Positions 22,880 to 34,291 of a stretch of DNA of 64,000 nucleotides are shown here, in pieces; position 1 is the stretch's first letter; each line of letters opens with the position of its first letter. The DNA is from Rhodeus uyekii. Its lineage: Eukaryota > Chordata > Actinopteri > Cypriniformes > Acheilognathidae. A program made the translations under genes and the position numbers. Where the stretch lies: NCBI GenBank assembly GCA_037043235.1, contig JAWRVZ010000057.1, positions 1,689,501 through 1,753,500 of the forward strand, written 5' to 3'. The notes below the pieces were generated by a model. It was not told where the DNA came from, searched no databases, and saw only the letters and a program-made list of their open reading frames with translations.

Positions 22880-23470
22880 GTCTCCGGCTAACCTCTGTCT
22901 GTTTCGCCGCACGGCCCCCTCCCTCGGCCCGCCGTAGAGCCCTGTTACAGATCACTGGCCACTTTGAAAATCAAGAAAATGAAAATCAACTCAGGGGAGA
23001 AATCTTCGGAGGCAATAACCCCTCCGTCCTCTTCAGTCACATCCCAGCGCCTCTCCATAAAGGGGAAGTGTCATAGCTGTAGGTGGCAATCTAAGACCTT
23101 AGCCCCCTTTTCTCTCTGTCCTCAAGACGGGCATTACCATTGCGATTGTCTGTACTGCCGCCCAAACCAAATTAAATCACCCGCTAAATAGAACACAAAA
23201 ATCGCCCCCATTAGTCTCCCCCATAAGATAGATTAAATATGGCCGTGTCAATGCGGTCTTCTCCCCCTTTTTCCAACTTTCCCTGGTATTTGTTCTTTTA
23301 TCGGAATCTCTTATCAGTCGGCGCTCGCTGCATCTGAATAGAGCTCGAAACATTGGTGCAAATCAATAAACTCTCATTTTCTTGTAACAGTTTCATATTA
23401 ATCGGGAGCAGGGCGGGGGTCCAGCCAGCCAGGTGGCTCTGGATCAGTCAGATGAAGATGGGAAACACCA
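22880..23470. promoter_or_regulatory. Candidate conserved non-coding cluster
   Basis: High-complexity block without repeats. It includes 'ttatcggaatctcttatcag' (paired GATA cores), 'aaacattggtgcaaatcaat', 'tcatattaatcgggagcagg' and a pyrimidine-rich 'cttctccccctttttcc'. Possible enhancer cluster based on appearance only. Confidence 0.38.
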
Positions 23471-25596
23471 GGGGGCTGCCGTGATCCCTTAATGAAAACC
23501 TCCCTACAAACCATCTTTCCTGCCATCCGCCCCATTCTGATGAGTTTTCATGCTGATCAAATACAAGCAGAAATGGCCTTTTGTAGCTCTGGTCAATTTT
23601 CCCTCCATGGTCTTGATAAATCCAGACATTGCACAATCACAAGCTATAAATCTGCGTCTGTTCCCTACTGTGCTGAATGGATGAATTATTGAACAGGAGC
23701 TGGTGAGAAAGACATTCATACACACACAAACACGTAGGCAGGTACGTTCGCGCATACGCACCCGCAATCCAGTTGCTCAGGTCTGATCATCTGATGAGCT
23801 TGAGGGTGATGTTTGGTTTTGATGTGGAAATGTGAAATTGTTTTATACCAGCTGCTGGATCAGGGTTTGAATTATGACACATCACTTCCTGAAGAGTTGT
23901 AAACAATGTTTGAGTCAAGGGGTCAAGGTTTGGCTGCTTAACTCTATCCTTGCCGTTTGTGAGACAACTCTTCCCCGGCATTGAGGGAATTTTCCTACTT
24001 TCTGTGTTTTCATTGTTAAACGGTGGGGGAACTATGACAGATCTTCTGAAAGAGTAATAAATCTCTTGATCAAAACACAGGTGAGGAAGAAGCAGAAACA
24101 AGCGAAATCATATGCATATGTAAAATAACGTGATCGTCAACCTTAAATAGCATATAAATCAACAAAGTCAAAATGGAGTTTATTGTCATTTGTGTTGATG
24201 GACTCCATCTACTCCATCTGTGTTTTGATCATCGTTCTGAATTTGATCTGCATGTCTTTGACAAAATTTTCTCAGCTTATTGCTCAAAAATGTTTTTTAG
24301 CAAAAAAAAAAGAAAAAAGAAGCTTTTATTTACGAAACTTACCAATATTCGAGTGTTGATGAAACAAGAATGCTTGAAGCTAGATTTTTGTGTTGTTTAA
24401 AAACAGAGGGTTTATTCTTTCTTTTGATGTATTGCATGTTCAAATATTCATTCAACCAAATATTCTGGGGAATAAATGAAATATTTGTGAAAACGATCTT
24501 GTAACTTCAAAAAAAAACAAATGCTGGCGGGGAAAGTGTTAACGTGGGCCAGGTAGCCAATTTTTCTGAGTACTTTTTTAGAATTCCAATTTAATTCCTG
24601 AATTTGAATTCCTAACACAATAGCTGAAATTAATAGAATTACAATAGCGGTAGGTTGAATTTTTAACAAAAAAGGAAGGTTCATCAAGATAAACTTAAAA
24701 AAGTTTAAAATGTCTTGTAGAAATGTCACCTACAGAAGTTAGTAATTCATTTAAATATACTTCATATAACACACACACTATTCATGAATGTATATATACG
24801 TGTCATATGTTTAGTTTGTCCATTTAAATTTTAAACTCCAATTCAACTTCCTAAGCATCTCTAATTTAATTCAAGTATCATCTCAAGAAATTAAATGGAA
24901 CTACATCATAAATTCAGCATTTTTCCAACCTTGACCAAATTATTTATTAAAATATTAATTGTTTTAATGTTATCAGACAACATATACATCACTGTATTCT
25001 TTTCTTTTCTGAAAACACACGCTGAACACGCAACCATCTACTGTCCATTTCTATTATGGAAGACAGACAAAAGTCGAGCCAATCAGGTGCAGTGTTTGGC
25101 AAAAGTCTATTTGATCCTTGTTAGCAGGTAATGAAGTCTAATTAGCTAAGGAAACAATGAGCTCTCAACATCTATTTGGTTAAAGAGTGTGAATCTACAG
25201 TGAATTTCCTGCTGTTCGGACAACAGTCATTAGCAAAGCCTGCATGCCGCCACACATTTATAATCTCTCTGTCCCATGCAAACACACAGATCGTGCCTCC
25301 AGTGAATGAGCCATGCTGCAAAACCAACCTTTTCTCACTACACTGTTTGGTTTGACATGCCCACAGGCTGCCCAAGGACTCTATGATGGCCCAACATTTT
25401 AACAATGTACCAGAAAAACATTGTTTGTGGGGTTAAGGGCATCCTTTCCATTCATGAGTGTAAATTTGAAATCAAATCAATCTATCCATCTATAAACTAT
25501 TTTCATTACATTCCAACAAACCACTGTTTGAAAGTTAACAAATGTTGCTGTTATAGAAAAAAATAGAGTTCTATACATTCCTTCCAATTTCAATGA
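23471..25596. other. Intron, no recognised gene
   Basis: Unique sequence. Around 24570-24860 there are repeated 'aattcc' and 'aattcaa' motifs that may be an old repeat. No element ends were identified. Confidence 0.4.
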
Positions 25597-26194
25597 CAGT
25601 AATACCTCGGTTTATGAGTTTAATTCGTTCCAAGAGCTCGTAACTCAAAATTCTCGTACACCAAAACAATTTTCCACATAAGAATGCAATAAAAATCACT
25701 TGATTCATTTTAAATATTTTTTTGGTTTTACTCTATTAATTACAGTTAAAATCATAACCATTAATAGCTCATATAAATACTAATTAACAATTGACAATTA
25801 AACTCTAAAAATACTTGACAATTTAATGTAATGCGCACTTTATCTTTGAGTAGCGTCGCTGCTGGTGTGAAGGAGACGAGAGGAGGGTTTCACTGCTTAC
25901 AGGGAGAATTTCGTAGCTTCTTTTTTACTCATCTTGAGGGCAATTGTCTATATGCTGTACTGTACGTATATATTTCACTACGTGAACAATAGCGATCACA
26001 ATTAATGTTAACAACATGAGGTAAAATCGCTGTAAATCACTCATAAAAGTATCACTGTGGTGAATGATGGAATCAAACCGAGCGACGCTGAGAGAATGAA
26101 CGAGTTAAGGGGTGATAGGCTTTGTGAGAGGCTGTTGTTAGGATATTTCCAGTAAAAATGTGCGCGAAGATGCTGAGCGTTAGGATTTTTCCAC
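25597..26194 (-). mobile_element. Pogo/Tigger-like element, copy A, truncated
   Basis: Begins 'cagtaatacctcggtttatg', with sub-terminal 'ctcgtaactcaaaattctcg'. The interior ('gtagcgtcgctgctggtgtg', 'ggagacgagaggagggtttc', 'atatttcactacgtgaacaa') matches copy B at 53554..54262 in reverse orientation. Homology is lost after 'aggatttttccac' near 26194, so one terminal repeat is missing. No transposase. The strand shown is relative to copy B, taken as plus. Confidence 0.8.
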
Positions 26195-26699
26195 AAATAA
26201 ATTACGATTCAGGAACTGACTTAATATAAAATATAAAAGGCATTCTCCATTCAACTAACGGCACACAGCACTGATGTATAAGTGGGTGGCTCATGGCCAG
26301 AAAAAGAGGCTTCTTCTCTTTCTCCCGGTACCTCTGATTCTCTGTTCTCAGTTGGCTGTGCTGCAGAAGGTGGCTGTAGTCTGATTTATGCTCGGTCTCT
26401 CTCTACAGGCAACAGGACACCTTGAGGGGAAATACAAACATCTGACTTACAAGAGCCACCATACAGCAGACGACACCGTGACTGAACTTCCCAGCACACA
26501 TTCAGGCGCCTGTGATCATGGTTCAAAAACTCACCACGGCTTTAAGGTTAACATTTGCGTTTGCTTTCCGAAACATGTCAGGACATCTACACGTCACCTC
26601 AAAAGTGGCTCTTTCCAAACAGAACACAATGATGGTTGAAGTGTTGGATATCCGCATTTAGACGACTTCAATTCAAATAATTTAATGTGTTTGCTAATT

Positions 26700-27010
26700 A
26701 TTTAAAAATCCTGAAAAATGTATTATGGTTCCCACACACATTAAGCAGCACAACTGTCAACAAGGATAATAATACGAATCTTTCTTCAATCAGAAAATTA
26801 GAATGATTTCTGAAGGATCATGTGACACTGAAGATTCAGCTTTGCAGAAAAGGAATAAAATGACATTTGTGTAAACCCCCTCCCCCCAAAAAAACAAACA
26901 AACGGTTACTTTAAATTGTAATAATCTTTCACATTATTGCTGTATTTCAATAAAATAAATGCAGCCATGGTGAGCATAAAATATTTCTTTCAAAAACATC
27001 AATAATACAT
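26700..27010 (+). mobile_element. Teleost 'TTCTGAAGGATCATGTGACAC' element, partial
   Basis: Contains 'atgatttctgaaggatcatg' with 'tgacactgaagattcagc', then 'aaattgtaataatctttcac' and 'aaataaatgcagcc', a very abundant fish non-autonomous inverted-repeat element. The 'ccccaaacttttgaa' end seen at 45170 is lacking. Other copies: 34292, 37365, 44830, 55500. Confidence 0.7.
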
Positions 27011-27750
27011 CATAACAGCGCCAAACTAATTACATATGACTTCTTAAAGGTACAGTAATAAAAAACCAGCAGTTTAATTCTGGTTATTAAGCAGCGTTTA
27101 AAGGGGAACAAACAACAAAAGTGAAAATAAGCCCCATTTAAAGGTACAGTTCAGTGGTAGTTGAGATAAGCATCACTGGTAGTAAGATATCTTCTCTTGT
27201 TTTAAAATGTTTCACATCTCAGGATGTCAGACAACGTCATCCCTGGGTTGAGAAGACCAGAGGAGAAATGGACACAAACACAGTTGGCTGATGAGTGGGC
27301 TGTAGGCTAACCATTTCTCTCTCCTCTCTCAAGCCCAGTGGTTCTCCTGAGAACGCATCGATCCGTCTGTCCATCCAACCATACGCTTTCTGGGAGAGAG
27401 CGATAGCTGATCTCCATACTGTTTATTAAGCTCATCTTTCTCAGATGGGAGAAAAGCTTGTTAACCCTTTCTTATGACTTTAAATAGCTCGAACGCCAGG
27501 GTGTTTGGGGGAGCCAGGACCTCACATACACGCACACACACAAACACGGGATGGGTGAATGCCTGTGGGAGTTTGTTTTTGGGCTGGCTGACATACTGAA
27601 TACTCAGTATATATTAGTGATGATTTTGCTGACAAATAATCACAAATTATACCAATGATGTGATTGATTTTATTTGGCCATTGAGTTTAATAAATGTCAT
27701 TACAATATGTCTTGACCCGATATTCTAACATGCAAGTATGAGTATGATGT
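27011..27750. other. Intron, no recognised feature
   Basis: Includes repeat-poor sequence at 27230-27540, but no motif cluster strong enough to call. Confidence 0.4.
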
Positions 27751-27754
27751 AAAA

Positions 27755-27786
27755 GAGTGTGTGTGTGTGTGTATGTGTGTGTGTAT
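27755..27786. repeat. (TG)n microsatellite
   Basis: GT units with one GTAT interruption, followed by a short TA run. Confidence 0.85.
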
Positions 27787-27905
27787 ATATACACAGTTAT
27801 ATTGGTGCATATGAATTAAATTAATTAAATATAATTGGAGAAACACTGTTGGAACCATTTTAGAAAAAACTAAAAATAATAAATATGTAATAAATAAATA
27901 AATGA

Positions 27906-27952
27906 AGAGAAAGAGAGAGAGAGCGAGAGAGAGAGAGCGAGAGAGAGAGAAA
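27906..27952. repeat. (GA)n microsatellite
   Basis: GAGA tract with GCGA interruptions. On the npas3 sense strand it is a CT-rich polypyrimidine tract of about 45 nt. Confidence 0.88.
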
Positions 27953-28736
27953 GTAGCTGAAAACCTTCAAAATATAATTGCTTTATCTATATTAACCAGC
28001 CCTGATGTGTGTGTGTTGAACCAATAGGCTAGACCAGGTTTAAACAAGACTGAACACTATTGCTGAACAGTTGATAAGGGCCTCTGGGTGTTGGATTGAG
28101 CTTGGCCCCCGGACGCCGCAATGTATTCTAATGCTCTATCTTTGTTCTGTCTCTTTGTTTCAGTTTGTGATTTCTGAAGGGGAAATCGGTCACACACACA
28201 AAACACTATGCGAATGGCTTTGTTTAAAATAAACTATCACTGGCTGTACCTTCAAATGAGGACAAATCATACAAAAAACATCAAGTAATTCTGTGACCAT
28301 CTTGGACAATAACCTTGACAACTTTGCTGTAAAGGTTTTAGGTGCAAAATAAAATAACAATTAACAGCAATATGAAAACTGACACCAATGTTTAATAAAT
28401 AATTACATATTTTAAAATTAATGATGCAAATAAATAATTCTGTCAGGGAATACAATTAATTAGCAGACATAAACGATGACTATAGACGATACAACTTCCT
28501 AATGATCTGTCTGACTACTGATATTAATCAACCAAATTGTTATGTTTAATGTAATTTTACAGCAACATTTATACATTTTCCTTTTAAATACAGCATTTAA
28601 CTCATCGAGTTTGAATGACTTTATCATATTTTCATGTATATCAATTAAAACAATGCACAGTCAACAGGTTATTACTTCAAATACTACAACAGTTACCATC
28701 TGACTGTAAATTAATACAGTCTATAATACTATAATA
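27953..28736. other. AT-rich intron, nothing recognised
   Basis: No coding or repeat signature recognised up to the Tc1 element. Confidence 0.4.
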
Positions 28737-29290
28737 CACTGGTCAAAAAACTAAGGCAACACTTAATCATCACAGTATGAATCAATTCAACTTCAGAGAT
28801 ATCAATCTGTCCAATTAGGACAGTGATAAGTGATTGTGAGTTAGTTGCTTTGGTGTATATTAAAGTGACAACATTTATAGACAGCTCCAAAACAGGAATG
28901 ATTTTGCAGGTGGTGGCCATAAACAATTGTTGGCTCCTTATTCTTTTTGACTGATTTGTCTCTAGTTTTGTATTTTGTTAGGATCCCTGTCACTGTCTGT
29001 AACATGAGGCAGAAACGGCAACCCATACAGGTTCCACAGGCAGTCCTGCTCCACCAGGATGGTACATCCATACGTGCTGTCGCAAGGGGTTTGTGTCTCC
29101 CAGCACAGTTTCAAGAGCACGAAGGAGATACCGGGAGACAGGCTGTTATACAAGGAGAACTGGAAAGGGACGTAGAAGGGCAACATCTCAGCAGTAGGAT
29201 TGGTATCTGCTCCTTTGTGAGAGGAGGAACTCCAGCAGGAACTGGTGTGCATGTTTCTGACCAAACAGACTTCATGAGGATCCTCTAGTG

Positions 29291-29957
29291 CAGGGGTCTC
29301 AAACTCAAATGAGCTGGGGGCCGCAGGAGGCAGAGTTTGGGTGAGGCAGGGCCGCATCAAGTATTCCACAAAAAAAATATTTTCTCAAACGTCATTATTG
29401 ACAGTTCTTTAACTTCAATGGGTTCTTCTTCTATGTACTTGGACTTACTGAAGTTCAAGGTTGAGGAAAAAATTACAAATTTTTTCGAGATACTAAGTCA
29501 TTATTATGATAAACTCTCATTATTTTGAGATAAGTCAATATCATGAAACTTTCTCATTTTTTCCAGATATTAAGTCATTATTATGAGAAATTCTCATTAT
29601 TTTAAGATACTAAGTCATTACTATGATAATTCCACAGTTGTTTCTCTGTCTGCATCAAGCCCGGCCGATGCCCCGCCCCCGGGAGTCATTTACTTCACTG
29701 TGATTGGCCCCCGGGAGTCATGTACTCCACTGTGATTGGCCCTTGGGAGTCATATACTCCACTGTGATTGGTTGGATTGTACATCTCCAGCTCCACCTCG
29801 CACGAAAATTGAATCTTCCGCACACAACGCGATAAAGCGCTATTCATTCAGCACTCGCGGGCCGCACTTACATTAAACTTTCAAATGGTCCCGCGGGCCA
29901 CAAAATATCGTTTCGCGGGCCGCAACTGGCCCGCGGGCCGCATGTTTGAGACCCCTG
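29291..29957. mobile_element. hAT non-autonomous element with perfect 8-bp target duplication
   Basis: Left end 'caggggtctcaaactc', right end 'gtttgagacccctg': inverted repeats. Both flanks are CTCTAGTG (29283-29290 and 29958-29965), an exact 8-bp duplication of Tc1 sequence. GC-rich 'ggccgc' blocks lie near both ends. It has no transposase. Internal repeats: 'aagtcattattatgagaaat' type units at 29490-29625, and a three-copy tandem listed separately. The exact duplication and tidy ends suggest a relatively recent insertion. Confidence 0.93.
29675..29770. repeat. Tandem of about three 32-33-bp units with ATTGG cores
   Basis: Units of the type 'gcccccgggagtcatgtact' then 'ccactgtgattg' occur three times with minor changes (ttgggag, tacttc). 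Each carries GATTGG, the inverted CCAAT box bound by NF-Y, so the transposon delivers a three-site CCAAT cluster. Confidence 0.85.
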
Positions 29958-30015
29958 CTCTAGTGGGACCTGTGCTCACCGCTTAGCATTTGCCATGAAC
30001 ACCAGAATTGGCAAG

Positions 30016-30137
30016 TTGTAAGTCGCTTTTTATCCAAAGCGACTTACATTGCATTCAATAAACACATTGAATCAATTCTTGCTTTCCCTGGGGTGTTGTA
30101 AGCACCAATGCTCTACTTATTGAGCTACAGGAAAGCT
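30016..30137 (-). mobile_element. tRNA-derived SINE inserted in the Tc1 element
   Basis: Read on the minus strand it begins 'ctgtagctcaataagtagag', a degenerate tRNA-like A box. It continues through a B-box-like region, degenerate here, to the tail 'gtaagtcgctttggataaaa'. The same tail is seen at 61668..61784. It sits inside the transposase. The target duplication was not resolved. Confidence 0.7.
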
Positions 30138-30969
30138 ACATTATGTTGCAACGTCCAGCATGACTGGTTTTGCGGTGGGTCAGTAAAGGTCTGGGGAGGA
30201 ATATCCTTGGAGGGTCGCACAGACCTCCATGTGCTAACCAATGGTTCCATTACCAATGTTAAATACCAGGATGAAATCCTCAGTGTCACTGTCAGACCAT
30301 ATGCTGGTGCAGTGACCCTGGGTTCCTCCTGGTGCATGATAATGCCCAGCCTCATGTGGCCAGAGTGTGTAGGCAGTTTTTAGATAATGAAGGCATTGAT
30401 GCCATTGACTTGCCCTCACGGTCTTCAGACCTGAATCCAATTGAGAACCTCTGGGATATTATGTATCTAAGTATCCAATGCTGTAAAGTAGCACAAGTAG
30501 CATATCCAGATGTTGTTGTGAAGTGCATACAGGCACGTGGAGCCACACACACTATTGACTTACATTATGAGTTGCTGTGATGAACTTCATGCGAGTTGGA
30601 TCAGCCTGTAACTTCAGTTTTTTTGCATAGATTTTTGTCATGATTTTGAATCCAGCCCTCAGTGTTTTGATAACTTTGTTTCCATTGGCTGTTGTCACAT
30701 AATTTTGTTCTTAACAAATTATAGAATATGTATAAAGATTTTCAAATGGAATATTTCATTCATTGAGATCCAATGTATGATTTAGGTGTTACCTTAATAT
30801 TTAACAAAACATATAATGTTTTTTTTCAGCAGTGTATTGTACACATTACAATATATTTTATTTAATAATTATTATTATTATTATTATTGTATAAGCTGAA
30901 ATTAATGTAAGAAGAAAGCTCGAACAAAATTATGAGAGGAGCATGGTCTATAAACTATTCAGAATCAGT

Positions 30970-31015
30970 TGCCTGGTGATTTAACCAGAATCAAGTATTC
31001 CAGAGAGTCATGTAA
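30970..31015. repeat. Dispersed repeat fragment
   Basis: 'aaccagaatcaagtattcca' with 'gagagtcatgtaataatt' matches the cyprinid repeat fragment at 4930..5070. Confidence 0.45.
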
Positions 31016-31439
31016 TAATTATAATGATAATAATAATACTTATTATTATTGTTCCTTTTTTATTGTCTGTCAATCAGATTTTATAATAAATAGGCCATGT
31101 CCACAATTTTTACATTCTTGGGCAAAAAATTTACAGCAACTCTGCTCCGATAATAATTGACAAAATCCTGAGGCACCTTTTCCTGAAGAGCTGTGTTTGA
31201 TGAGTAAGGCAGAGCACTGGAACACACGGCATACGTGATAAATCAAACAAGCTGCACTAGAGAAAGAGAGCAGTGGATTTCTGTCAGGAAGAGAGATCAT
31301 TCCTTTTCTACTTGAGAAAAGCACAATCAATCCATTATGAGCGCGCGCGCTCGCTCTTGTAAATCTGGGATTTATGCTAGCATGTCTCAACTCGACTGCG
31401 CTCCAAAGTAGCGTCTGATTTACTGAGTCGCAGCATCAA

Positions 31440-31920
31440 AATAAAGGGTGTAATCACTGCGGGAGAGAGAGAGACTGTAGAAGGGCGATTGAGACCGCTA
31501 ATAGATATGTTTTGTAATAGACACTTGGCATAAATCAGCTCAAACAGACGCCGTTTTGTCAGGCTTGGCGTAGGCCGATTCAGTTAGCTCGTCTGCTTGT
31601 TAGTGTGGCTGGAGACCTGGCTGACGCCCAACAACTCATTACAGAGGTCGAGGAAGAGGAGGGAGAGGACGTTGAGCTCTTCCTCGCTACTCATCTCACG
31701 GCTTATGACGGATCCTGACAGCCGCCTTCCTCTGATCAATTAATATAAAGCACTTATTCATCGTATGGGACTCTGGGAGAGCGTGATTTCCACGGAATTG
31801 ACATCAGCTGAATCCTGTGCATTAAGGTGAGCCTATGGGATTGGCAGACCTTTCCAAAGCCATCATAAATCAGGCTGGAGAACAAGTGTAGCGGCGAGCG
31901 ATAAGCTCTGTGCAGACAGC
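31440..31920. promoter_or_regulatory. Candidate conserved non-coding block
   Basis: Repeat-poor block apart from a short GAGA run. Includes 'tctgatcaattaatataaag' and 'gccatcataaatcaggctgg' (MEIS/PBX-like TGATTTATG on the other strand). The call is motif-based. Confidence 0.33.
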
Positions 31921-32639
31921 TTTACCGCGCACGAGAAATGGATGAGACGTACACCTGGATCAATGTCCGGTTGGAGGGGAAAATGTCCAAGTTCCTAGAT
32001 GTCCATTGGTTAAAATTCACCAGTAGCAAAATCCCCTGCACCAGATGTCCAATTGGTATTCTTCAAATAACTCCGGGTTACAGTGTTTGGCTTTGGTGCT
32101 TTAGGAAGGAAGAAAGTCAAAGTAAGACCAAAGAAACCCTCTTTCCACAGCTTTACTTAAGGGAGAGGCTGTGTATCTTGGTGAGCGAGGCTTGTCGAAA
32201 TGTACAAATGCTTTAAGAATAAACTGTAGCACCTTGATTTTATTTATTTATTTTTTGTGATGTGAATGTATAGACGGTATCTTCTTGGAACAGCCATTCA
32301 ATAAAATTACATGCCAAATGCATCAGATCGCTATGATAGAATCTGCAAATGCAATGAATAGAAGAGGTAGATCAGATACAAAGGCAACATGCTCCCGAAA
32401 TGGATTATAGAAGTGTCTCTCAGAAGTGTCAGCACTTTGGCTCATGGTTCCTGCTTCCTCTTTAAACAGGAAATTGAAGCACTCAGTTTATCATGACATT
32501 TTTTATCCTTAGAATTAAACAGGTTGTTTACCTTTCAAATAATTCTGCTTTAAAATGGTTTAAAATGTTCAATATTCTGGTCCTCAGGTACACCATTAGC
32601 AGCAAATCAAATCTTGCTTAGCAACCATTACAAATTTAC
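31921..32639. other. Intron, no recognised feature
   Basis: Unique sequence. A 92-codon plus-strand frame from 31938 has no recognisable domain and is probably chance. Confidence 0.4.
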
Positions 32640-33090
32640 ATTTTATAAAGTATGAATACGTGTAGTATGAATGTAATCTGGACCTACTACATTCACCATG
32701 TTGTCATTTTATGTGACCTGCCAGCATACATACTTCAAAATCTCAACAGAAGAAGTAGGTCATACGGTGCTTTTTGTCTACTCTTTTATAAGTACTGTGA
32801 ATTCAGACATGCTACTCTTGTCACATTCTGTTTTTCACCTTCGATACAGTATGAAAGGGTGTAATTCTAACATTCTACATTTGCCATGTTGTCACTGTCA
32901 TACGATTTATGGCGTCAGTTCACTTCACAGTTACTCTCCTGTGGCCTCATGGGATAGCAAAGCGTCCATCAGATGCACACTTTAGTATATCAACCTAAGT
33001 AGTAGGTACTTTTTCCTACTCTTTTATGAGTACTGTGAATTCAAACAAACTTTTGTTTTTTGCCTACTATATAATATGGAAGTACGCGAT
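32640..33090. repeat. Dispersed repeat with 'TACTGTGAATTCA' motifs
   Basis: 'actcttttataagtactgtg' with 'aattcagaca' (near 32780) recurs as 'actcttttatgagtactgtg' with 'aattcaaac' (near 33020). 'acattcaccatgttgtcatt' recurs as 'acatttgccatgttgtcact'. The segment is thus an internally repeated dispersed element, family unknown to me. Confidence 0.6.
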
Positions 33091-33099
33091 TTTCGATTT

Positions 33100-33440
33100 G
33101 GCCATTGAAACTGATTCATTCCCTCAACCAATTCATTCACAAACAAAACTACTGACTTTCTTAATGAGTGATTCACTGAATCATTCACTGATTAGCTAAA
33201 GTACACTGAATCATTTACTCAACAGATTCATTTACAGCCAGTGTTTCATTCAGGAACTAAACAATTGAATGTTTATGTGTGAGTCATTGAATCCTTCACA
33301 ACCAATTTGTTCAAACACAGTGAATCATTCACTCGATTGATTTGTTTGATTAAAAAACAAAATAACTGACTGCCTTTGTGATTGAATCATTGAATAATTC
33401 AAAATCAATTTGTGCAAATACACAAAACCTGCTTGGAGTC
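33100..33440. repeat. Degenerate tandem array with GATTCATT / TGAATCATT motif
   Basis: 'ttcattcactgattagc', 'tgaatcatttactcaacaga', 'tgaatcattcactcgattga' and similar phrases recur about every 60-90 bp. It is an old diverged tandem or dispersed repeat with no coding content. Confidence 0.65.
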
Positions 33441-33737
33441 ACACAACAATTCTTCTGTGCTTTTGTTTGGAGCCATTTTTATTGGCAGAGCAAGAAGTCA
33501 TTGAAAATATTGTAACTTACTCAATATGAACTTAAGTTTACTGAGGTGTTTTATTAAAAGGAGCAACATTTTTTTGGTCATTCTGTTGGTAAATAATGAG
33601 TTTCTATAAATGGTCCGAGTGAACTGGGGAGCAAGTAGTAATTCAAACTTATTTTGAGAAAATCCTGTTTTCCCCTCTTTTCAAGCAGCTAGAACGGCAT
33701 AAATCTCATAAGAATGGAGCTGAGAGACGCGTTCTAC

Positions 33738-33759
33738 AAACACACACACACACACACAC
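33738..33759. repeat. (CA)n microsatellite
   Basis: About 10 CA units. Confidence 0.8.
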
Positions 33760-34291
33760 TGTTGATCAGTAGATGAGTTTGTCAGACTGAGTTCCGGCTG
33801 ACATTTCATTCCTGTTCTGTAAGCACAATTTACAGCTCTCCTGCAAACAGGGCTTATGGGCCAGACACCGAGGGGCTCAAAGCATGTAAGACCTGCGGCC
33901 CTGCAAAGACCCGGTCCAACCTTGGAGCAAAGCTCAGGCCAAGACTTTGCACCTTGTGTCAGACTGCTTCATTTTTAATGTCTAGAGAGAAACTGTAGGA
34001 GGAGGATACGTTCAAAACAGAAGTGTGCTGCTGAAATAGTGAGTTAACTATAGGATGCTTTCAATGCCAGAACAAGTCAGCTGTCAATAACAAATTTAAC
34101 ATTAAAGTTTGAAAATCTCACATTGGCAAAAACTGATGGTTGAATGTAGAGCTGACAGAACTACTAAAGGAATATGATCCCAGATCTTCTGTTCTGACAC
34201 ATGGCTGAATAAAACCTGATTCCATCGCTGACTGGTCTCTGCATTCTACTGGGAATTCTACACACACGTGTGGATGTAGAACTTACTCTAC

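Larger units (their letters stand above)
29005..30580 (+). pseudogene. Tc1 transposase pseudogene, interrupted and frameshifted
   Basis: N-terminal remnants: VPQAVLLHQDGTSIRAVAR and then RYRETG in another frame, which match the paired helix-turn-helix DNA-binding region. After the hAT insertion and a SINE, the catalytic part continues with SVKVWGGISLEGRTDLHVL. A frameshift near 30325 is followed by HDNAQPHVARVCRQFLDNEG and IDLPSRSSDLNPIENLWDIM. The HDNA aspartate and the PIENLW glutamate, the second and third residues of the DDE triad in this family, are visible. The protein cannot be made intact because of frameshifts, stops and two insertions. Confidence 0.88.
28737..30834 (+). mobile_element. 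Tc1-like transposon carrying two nested insertions
   Basis: Left end 'cactggtcaaaaaactaagg' and right end '...ttttttcagcagtg', related inverted ends (sub-terminal 'ctaaggcaac' against 'ttaaggtaac'). TA dinucleotides flank both sides (28735-28736 and 30835-30836). The total is 2098 bp. Removing the hAT insertion (29291..29957 plus one 8-bp duplication) and the SINE (about 120 bp) leaves about 1.3 kb, the usual size of a complete Tc1 element. Insertion order is therefore Tc1 first, then hAT and SINE. The transposase is described separately. A 5' fragment of a related copy is at 58086..58378. Confidence 0.88.

Noticed and set aside
28962..29369. 135-codon minus-strand frame
   Set aside because: Antisense of the Tc1 transposase N-terminus and the start of the hAT insertion.
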